Assembly (NCBI RefSeq): GCF_003345295.1
Contig: NZ_CP031056.1
Coordinates: 1,302,001 to 1,366,000 of the forward strand
Reading direction: 5' to 3'
From: Vibrio splendidus
Lineage (GTDB): Bacteria; Pseudomonadota; Gammaproteobacteria; Enterobacterales; Vibrionaceae
Length of the DNA stretch: 64,000 nt
The notes under the pieces are model-generated. The model was not told the origin of the DNA, did not search any database, and worked only from the letters and a program-made list of their open reading frames with translations. The first letter of the stretch is position 1. Each line of letters begins with the position of its first letter. Of the stretch, positions 62,301-64,000 are shown piece by piece. The position numbers and the translations under genes are program-made.

Positions 62301-64000
62301 CTTCAAGCTGTTCGTTGAAGTCTTCTGGTAACTGGATTTGTAGTGCATTTTCGATAGCCGTTGTTGGTAGGTTCACCGTACCATCAGGACCAACCGTCAC
62401 TTCACCACTGTAGATTTGGCTGTTCACTTCACCGACATCGATTGTGAAGTTGAAGTCTGAATAGTCAGCATCACCGCCACCATACAAATCTTCAAATCCG
62501 TAAACCAGCTCGCCGTCTTCATTAACCGTCGTGCGCGTATGTTCGATACCATCTTGGTTTAGCTGAGAGCTTGAACCACCATGGAAGATCGCGTCACCAT
62601 TCTGCCCTTGAACTACAGTTTCAGTTCCATCGGCAGCAACAAATACAAGTTGAGGATCAACCGTATCCATGTTTGCAGGCGAACCATCCGCTGCACGGAA
62701 CTCGTACTGACCTTCCTGCATCGCGTCAAAGTCATTGTGCTGATGCCCGTTTGGAATCAAGAACAGGTTGAAACTTTCACCTTCTTCAACTTGGAAGCTG
62801 AACTGGTCTTGCCCGGGAACAAGGTCACCACCGCCACCCACTTGTGATGCATTTTCATAGACAACTTCAACACCCGTGATGTTGCCGTCTTCGTCAACTT
62901 TGTAGTAACCCGCTGCGTTTTGGTAACCTGCCGTTTCACCTTCAAACGTTACTGTAATTTCAGTGTCGTTGTAACTGGTGATACCGTTCTCTTGGTCATT
63001 CAGAACGCCTTCGTTATCGTATTGAATAACCGAACCTTCTGGCACACCATCTACAGTTACGGTAAGTGTTTCAGACAAGTCCTGGTCGACAAGCGCCGCT
63101 GCAATATTCAGTTCAACAATGCCGCCTGGCTCAACCAAAATCGCTTGGTCATCGACGTTAACGCCATCGCCATCGGTAATCACAAGATCCGGCGCATCTG
63201 CGACCGCTTCAATATGAACGTTAAGGTCTTGCTCTACCTCGTCAGTTCCGTCGGTAACCGTAAAGCTGAACTGTAAGTCACCACTAAAGTGCTCTTCAGG
63301 AACGAAGCTGAACGTGCCATCGCCGTTATCGGTGACTGTGCCTTCATCACCAGAGTAATTGATGCTAGTAACGCTTAAGTCGTCGCCATCAATATCAATC
63401 GCACCACTCAACAGATCTTCTTGAGTGAACAGGATGCTGCCATCCTCTTCAATGTGGTACATGCCTGGAGCAACGATTGGAATGTCATTCACCGGATTCA
63501 CGGTCAATGTCATGTCATTAGACGTGCTCAGCTCACCGTCGCTCACCTCATAAGTGAATGCGATATCACCATTGAAGTTTTCCGAAGGCGTCACTGTGTA
63601 CGTGCCATCATCATTATTTACGATGGTGGCGTTTGGATCGTTGGTTTCCAGCGCGCTCGCAAACAGCTCATCACCATCTTGATCGCTCGCGTTTTCCAAC
63701 AACATCTCTTGCGTAACGAGAATTGAACCATCTTCGTCGACATCTGCAACCATTGGCGTCGCTTCTGGCGTATCATTGACGAACTCAACTTTTAGGTCGA
63801 TGTTTGCCGCCACCACCTCCGTGCCGTCGCTCACATCAAACGCTAAATCAACATTGCCGAAGAAGCCCTGCTCTGGCGTTAATGTGTATGTACCGTCACC
63901 GTTGTCCGTGACTTCTACCGTGTCGCTCGCGCTAGTCACATTCACAACAGACAGCTCATCGCCTTCAACGTCTGTCGCTTGTGCTAATAGCTCAGCTTCG
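50377..64000 (-). CDS. Giant tandem-95 (cadherin-like) repeat surface protein, C-terminal part
   Basis: The frame is open from the right window edge to the stop at 50377, at least 4,541 codons; the GTG at 63945 is not the start. About 33 units of ~95 residues follow the pattern PVAGSTSYSVDEDGSITLS…LLANASDxDGD…DNGDGTYTFAPxENFNGDV…VNDxP, with Ca2+-type acidic motifs. Three foreign domains interrupt them: a DUF4114-like module (about 62.40-62.83 kb), a beta-sandwich/lectin-like module (58.78-59.33 kb) and a carboxypeptidase-regulatory-like plus DUF2135-like pair (55.85-56.63 kb). The last ~250 residues are Gln/Asp/Ser/Gly-rich, without RTX nonapeptides or a recognisable type I secretion signal. 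Most likely an adhesin or biofilm protein. The missing N terminus should show how it is exported or retained. Confidence 0.9.
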   Translation of the reverse strand, partial: EAELLAQATDVEGDELSVVNVTSASDTVEVTDNGDGTYTLTPEQGFFGNVDLAFDVSDGTEVVAANIDLKVEFVNDTPEATPMVADVDEDGSILVTQEMLLENASDQDGDELFASALETNDPNATIVNNDDGTYTVTPSENFNGDIAFTYEVSDGELSTSNDMTLTVNPVNDIPIVAPGMYHIEEDGSILFTQEDLLSGAIDIDGDDLSVTSINYSGDEGTVTDNGDGTFSFVPEEHFSGDLQFSFTVTDGTDEVEQDLNVHIEAVADAPDLVITDGDGVNVDDQAILVEPGGIVELNIAAALVDQDLSETLTVTVDGVPEGSVIQYDNEGVLNDQENGITSYNDTEITVTFEGETAGYQNAAGYYKVDEDGNITGVEVVYENASQVGGGGDLVPGQDQFSFQVEEGESFNLFLIPNGHQHNDFDAMQEGQYEFRAADGSPANMDTVDPQLVFVAADGTETVVQGQNGDAIFHGGSSSQLNQDGIEHTRTTVNEDGELVYGFEDLYGGGDADYSDFNFTIDVGEVNSQIYSGEVTVGPDGTVNLPTTAIENALQIQLPEDFNEQLEVHVTATATELSNDDSEMVSQTIYINATGAHIEHAPEALPVAATVEEDGSIIITQEDLLANARDLDGDQLTALNLATDDESVTITDNGDGTYTLTPDADFNGDVNFTFDVSDGDDVVSTNLELTVSPVNDGPEAQDQTFTVGEDGVLTFNDQDLLTGATDIEGDDLSVEGVTYTGADGVLTDNGDGTYSFAPNENFNGDVNFSFNVSDGTDTVTANIDVSVTPENDPPVAGSTSYTVHEDNSITISNEQLLANSSDIEGEVAIDSVTYSGSDGVLEINGNGTYTFSPNENFNGEINLDVVVVDEDDAAVSTTAGITVLEVNDPPVAGPTSYTIDEDSVLTFNETQVLLNASDIEGDVQLVEINYDGPDGIFSINGDGTCSFAPNENFNGQVQLDVTIQDEDGAQVDTHITVDVLPINDVPVSGALAYSVEEDGSITLSQEQLLSQASDVDGDDLTASNLIVDGDATVVANDDGSFTITPDANFNGDIDLTFDISDGTDTLVATADLTVNPVNDLPQPQDQTFSIGEDGILNFTDEDLLTGATDIDGDDLSVEGVTYTGADGVLTDNGDGSYSFAPNENFNGDVNFSFDVSDGTDTVQANIDVSVTPENDPPVAGSTSYTVHEDNSITISNEQLLANSSDIEGEVAIDSVAYTGADGVFEDNGNGTYTFSPNENFNGEVSLDVVVTDEDGATEATTAGITVLEVNDPPIAGSTSYSVNEDEVITISSEQLLANASDIEGEVAIDSVNYTGSDGIFTDNGDGTFSFAPNANFDGDVSLDVVVTDEDGATVATNASIDVLPVNDAPVSGDLAYSVDEDGSITLSQQQLLAQAGDIDGDDLTAANLTVGGDATVTVNDDGSFTITPDANFNGDIDLNFDITDGDATIQATADLTVNPVNDLPTVGEPQFTTQEDTSFTFTEEQLLQNAGDIDGDNLSVENVASDSGSLVDNGDGTYTFAPNENFDGNVNVTFDVNDGTATVPAEATIDVQSVVDMPELSIASDLVIASDNFESGSNGWNAGTESSQGFESGDMLGRIGGTGGDEAVSKTYDIPSDVSEVNISFSFYEIDSWDGESFQIFVGGEELTSLDNSAFRTEDGTTTLYDSAGNEVGEVVHGVSQGEGFSGWNDQAHQINLTVPVEDGQLELGFGSTLNQSVSDESFGIDNIEITVSDADYQIIGTEDTPVPLDIDAALTDTDGSENLAILIEDVPEGSSLSAGTDNGDGSWSLQPGELEGLEFIPSGDFNGDVVLTVKATSTDVDTGTTATATQDVTIHISPANDAPEVDGDISAVTAEDNSITLTQEQLLEHAVDIDGDDLSAINLTTNDENATIEMNDDGSFTITPSENFNGNTEFSYDVTDGEEMVAAGLDLTVTPVNDAPEPQDQAFTIGEDGVLNFTDTDLLTGATDVEGDDLTVEGVTYTGADGVLTDNGDGSYSFAPNENFNGDVNFSFDVSDGTDTVQANIDVSVTPENDPPVAGSTSYTVHEDNSITISNEQLLANSSDIEGEVAIDSVTYTGSDGVFEDNGDGTYTFSPNENFNGDVSLAVVVTDEEGATEATTAGITVLEVNDPPIAGSTSYSVNEDEVITISAEQLLANSSDIEGEVAIDSVNYTGADGIFTDNGDGTFSFAPNANFDGDVSLDVVVTDEDGATTATTASIDVLPINDPPVSGDLAYSIDEDGSITLTQEQLLSQASDVDGDDLTASNLSAGDNASVVDNGDGTFTVTPDANFNGDIDLSFDISDGTESIVANADLTVNPVNDLPTTSDVYANVDEDNVITITQEQLLANAADIEGDDLVASDLTLVGDDATIVDNGDGTFSITPSENFNGYIDVAYSISDGDTPIAVNLGLTVDPVNDAPIVSADVAITIEEDGSYTITQEELLQFATDIEDDDMTAIIGEQGDETTVTGTVLDAETGSPVVGADVTMTDNAGHSYTTVTDQSGHYSVSGPVVDQGTVTIEQEGSITSSFLVPAGEDTNGGVTAISEVLEETDMRIVVTWGESPRDMDNHLWLYDTESGNELDHIYYRDMSHDLGEGNVVQQDVDDTNGGGPETITIPNYQDADMHYSVHNYTSRSWDVDGVEDVQVQVFVGDTLVETFSPDLSDNPSGDHWHVFDIVNGIIVPSQDVGTQNAFDLPTAEEALANENGIDISELLTGDEGDDSGDTGGNEPSVGDVSIENALITDNGDGTYTITPEENFNGEFSISYNVDDGNGGVTPAELDVTVTAVNDLSVIYDHDYTINEDGSLTFTDEQLLAGATDIDGDDLSVESVNYEGTDGVFTDNGDGTYTFAPNENFNGNVDLTYDVSDGTDVVSANIDVQVVPINDVPVAGSTTYSVEEDGSITLSDAQLLANSSDVEGEVFVSDVSYSGTDGVFTDNGDGTYTFAPNDNFNGDISLDVSVMDEDGATAETTAGIDVIAVNDLPVAGSTTYSVDEDNVITISEAQLLANSSDIEGDVSVSDVSYSGADGIFTDNGDGTYSFAPNENFNGNVSLDVTVADEEGATAETTAGIEVIAVNDAPVSGDLAYSVDEDGSITLSQEQLLAQASDVDGDDLTAANLTAGDNATVTANDDGSFTITPDADFNGDIDLSFDLSDGTETVVATADLTVNPVNDIAVVEDVAYTIEEDGSLTFTDEQLLAGASDIDGDELSVADVSYTGAEGVFTDNGDGTYTFAPNENFNGDVSLDFSVSDGTETVDANIDVTVTDVNDAPVAGATSYQMNEDGTITLSPEQLIANSSDVDGEVSLDSVSYSGADGILVQNEDGSVTFAPNENFNGDISLDVTVIDDDGATAETTAGIEVIAVNDAPVAGNVAYSVDEDGSITLSQEQLLANASDVDGDALTASNLSAGDNATVTANDDGSFTITPDADFNGDIDLSFDVSDGLETVQAGVDLTVNPVNDLPTAADQSFTVEEDGTLTFTDADLLVGAADIDGDDLSIADVSYTGAEGVFTDNGDGTYSFAPNENFNGDVNLGFTVTDGTETVDANIDVTVTDVNDAPVAGSTSYQMNEDGTITISPEQLIANSSDVDGEVSLESVTYSGSDGTLVQNDNGSVTFTPSENFNGDISLDVVVTDDDGATATTTAGIEVLAVNDGPESEEVELTTAEDSTILITQDMLLAQATDIDNTADELSASGLQIDSSLGELLDNEDGTWSFTPNENFNGDVPMTFNVSDGQETISVDGNIDVTPVNDAPEAPMIEMQGEEDVVMVIDPAYIADQVTDLDGDEISIESITVRAPANATLTQQPDGMYHLVTTQDFNGLVELGYQATDGEEVVDGSLNVDVIPVNDAPFNVGNAMMTTGEDGAFTFDAGDLMNLFGDIDTADLVVSRIITADGEDGGEVTDNGDGTWTFTPTGDFAGVSDLQVVVSDGEFETVLDVPVYVRPVADGAVISTDHDGPLVFGEDETGHLGLNVGLVDDSETLSNLVMTGFPVGFEVTDGVNTVMITEPGQYIDLFDWDISNIQMTPPEDFHGEFFVTVSATTVDYGDEPEAFEDGIDSGDFETVAGDSIILTADDLIGLAENVDADSDDEVKLVHLADRSQGEIVDNGDGTWTFTPAPGFTGEADIAYVVDKDGVLHDEQTGVVVKEGDSQENAAPEVNSITTTEIAADATLSFTDQDMLANLSDAEGDSLSIESVSLMEGQGVIESDNQGNYQFTPAEDYTGDVQVGFIATDGENRIESFFNVDIQGGDEAAASEGYALADDGSLTITDAQLVDELGVSDSAQVVDVADANDAGFFAESGEGEWTYWPNEDFDGNLAMNVDVNDGGEVSSHSVSIQVADESVQSDEPQVQAAQATEEQQVEVAQQADDQAQDAEAEGSTADVTAAPGDTISISIPDEVSGNESVDYADMSGLPEGATVSNALDNGDGSFTISGNLEQPVSVELPEGYEGTSEIQFQGYDELGSSIDGASGSVEVEVDDQYTMQGSTQEQQPDMAGMESGGSDWTSSGGQDQGVDFTDDSGSFDSDSQTGTDQGNDFDQSSI
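55850..56630 (-). other. Inserted carboxypeptidase-regulatory-like plus DUF2135-like domains in the adhesin
   Basis: Within the repeats, the protein switches to GTVLDAETGSPVVGADVTMT…GHYSVSG, a carboxypeptidase-D-regulatory-like Ig fold. Next comes MRIVVTWGESPRDMDNHLWLYD…HYSVHNYTSRSW…VQVFVGD…HWHVFDIVNG, which resembles DUF2135/YfaP-type domains. It lacks the tandem-95 signature and looks like a domain insertion, perhaps the binding module. Confidence 0.65.
58780..59330 (-). other. Inserted beta-sandwich (lectin-like) domain in the adhesin
   Basis: The segment ASDNFESGSNGWNAGTESSQ…MLGRIGGTGGDEAVSKTYD…FSFYEIDSWDGESFQIFVGGEEL…GIDNIEITVSD has the jelly-roll pattern of carbohydrate-binding or lectin-like modules and interrupts the tandem-95 array. 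Confidence 0.6.
62400..62830 (-). other. Inserted DUF4114-like domain in the adhesin
   Basis: The segment QFSFQVEEGESFNLFLIPNGHQ…VYGFEDLYGGGDADYSDFNFTIDVG has the FEDxxGGGDxDYxD motif of DUF4114 domains, common in large calcium-binding secreted proteins. Confidence 0.7.

Noticed and set aside
50847..63726. Many plus-strand ORFs of 60-150 codons opposite the adhesin
   Set aside because: They recur at matching phases of the repeats and are antisense shadows of a single long frame.
1..64000. tRNA or rRNA genes as island targets
   Set aside because: I found no cloverleaf-compatible sequence ending in CCA and no rRNA-like stretch, though a covariance search could not be run.

Overview
The window looks like part of a marine Vibrio genome, most likely the second chromosome of a Splendidus-type species. 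That is inferred from gene content and protein style: a gcvP tail, a vxrABC-type two-component locus, dsdA, a vibriolysin-type M4 protease, an RpoS-like second sigma factor, Vibrio-type integron attC DNA and a giant tandem-95 adhesin. No tRNA, rRNA or CRISPR array was seen.

1-14.6 kb: the 3' part of gcvP ends in a terminator. A 50-bp stretch holding that terminator is repeated perfectly at 1349-1398 and 14597-14646 and brackets a 13.2-kb block that looks like an acquired defence island. On the minus strand it carries four tightly coupled genes encoding an SMC-like ATPase, a small winged-helix-type subunit, a kleisin-like coiled-coil protein and a Toprim nuclease. This is a Wadjet/MksBEFG-like condensin system, but in the order C-B-A-D rather than the usual A-B-C-D and with an unusual SMC type. 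Divergent from it are a WYL-domain regulator of the BrxR/CapW type and a translationally coupled pair: an unrecognised 551-aa protein and an 827-aa protein with two HxK/GSxN phospholipase-D-like motifs. The last 1.3 kb of the island is non-coding and carries a 30/60-bp tandem array and three 20-bp repeats just before the second 50-bp copy.

14.6-18.4 kb: a CueR-type copper promoter drives a 35-aa Cys-Cys membrane microprotein. Two small minus-strand genes follow, separated by a recognisable Vibrio attC site (orphan integron cassettes). Then come a MATE transporter and a lone type IV pilin-like protein.

18.7-36.6 kb: ordinary accessory-chromosome genes. They include a chemotaxis receptor, a LysR regulator divergent from a short-chain dehydrogenase, a LysE exporter, an intact IS3-family element inside a CCTAAA hexamer array, a periplasmic delta-class carbonic anhydrase, lipoproteins, a VOC protein, vibriolysin, a tryptophanyl-tRNA synthetase with a structured leader, a nucleotidyltransferase-like protein, D-serine dehydratase, a CynX-type MFS transporter, an AraC regulator and a periplasmic PEBP protein.

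36.8-50.2 kb: a vxrA-vxrB-vxrC-like operon followed by a secreted glycosidase-like protein; a LysR regulator divergent from an EmrAB-type efflux pair; a receiver/helical-repeat protein coupled to an HPt protein; and an RpoS-like sigma factor followed by a small unknown gene.

50.4-64 kb: a single minus-strand reading frame of at least 4,541 codons, still open at the window edge. It encodes the C-terminal part of a giant surface protein made of about 33 cadherin-like tandem-95 units, arranged partly in four-unit higher-order repeats and interrupted by three distinct inserted domains.
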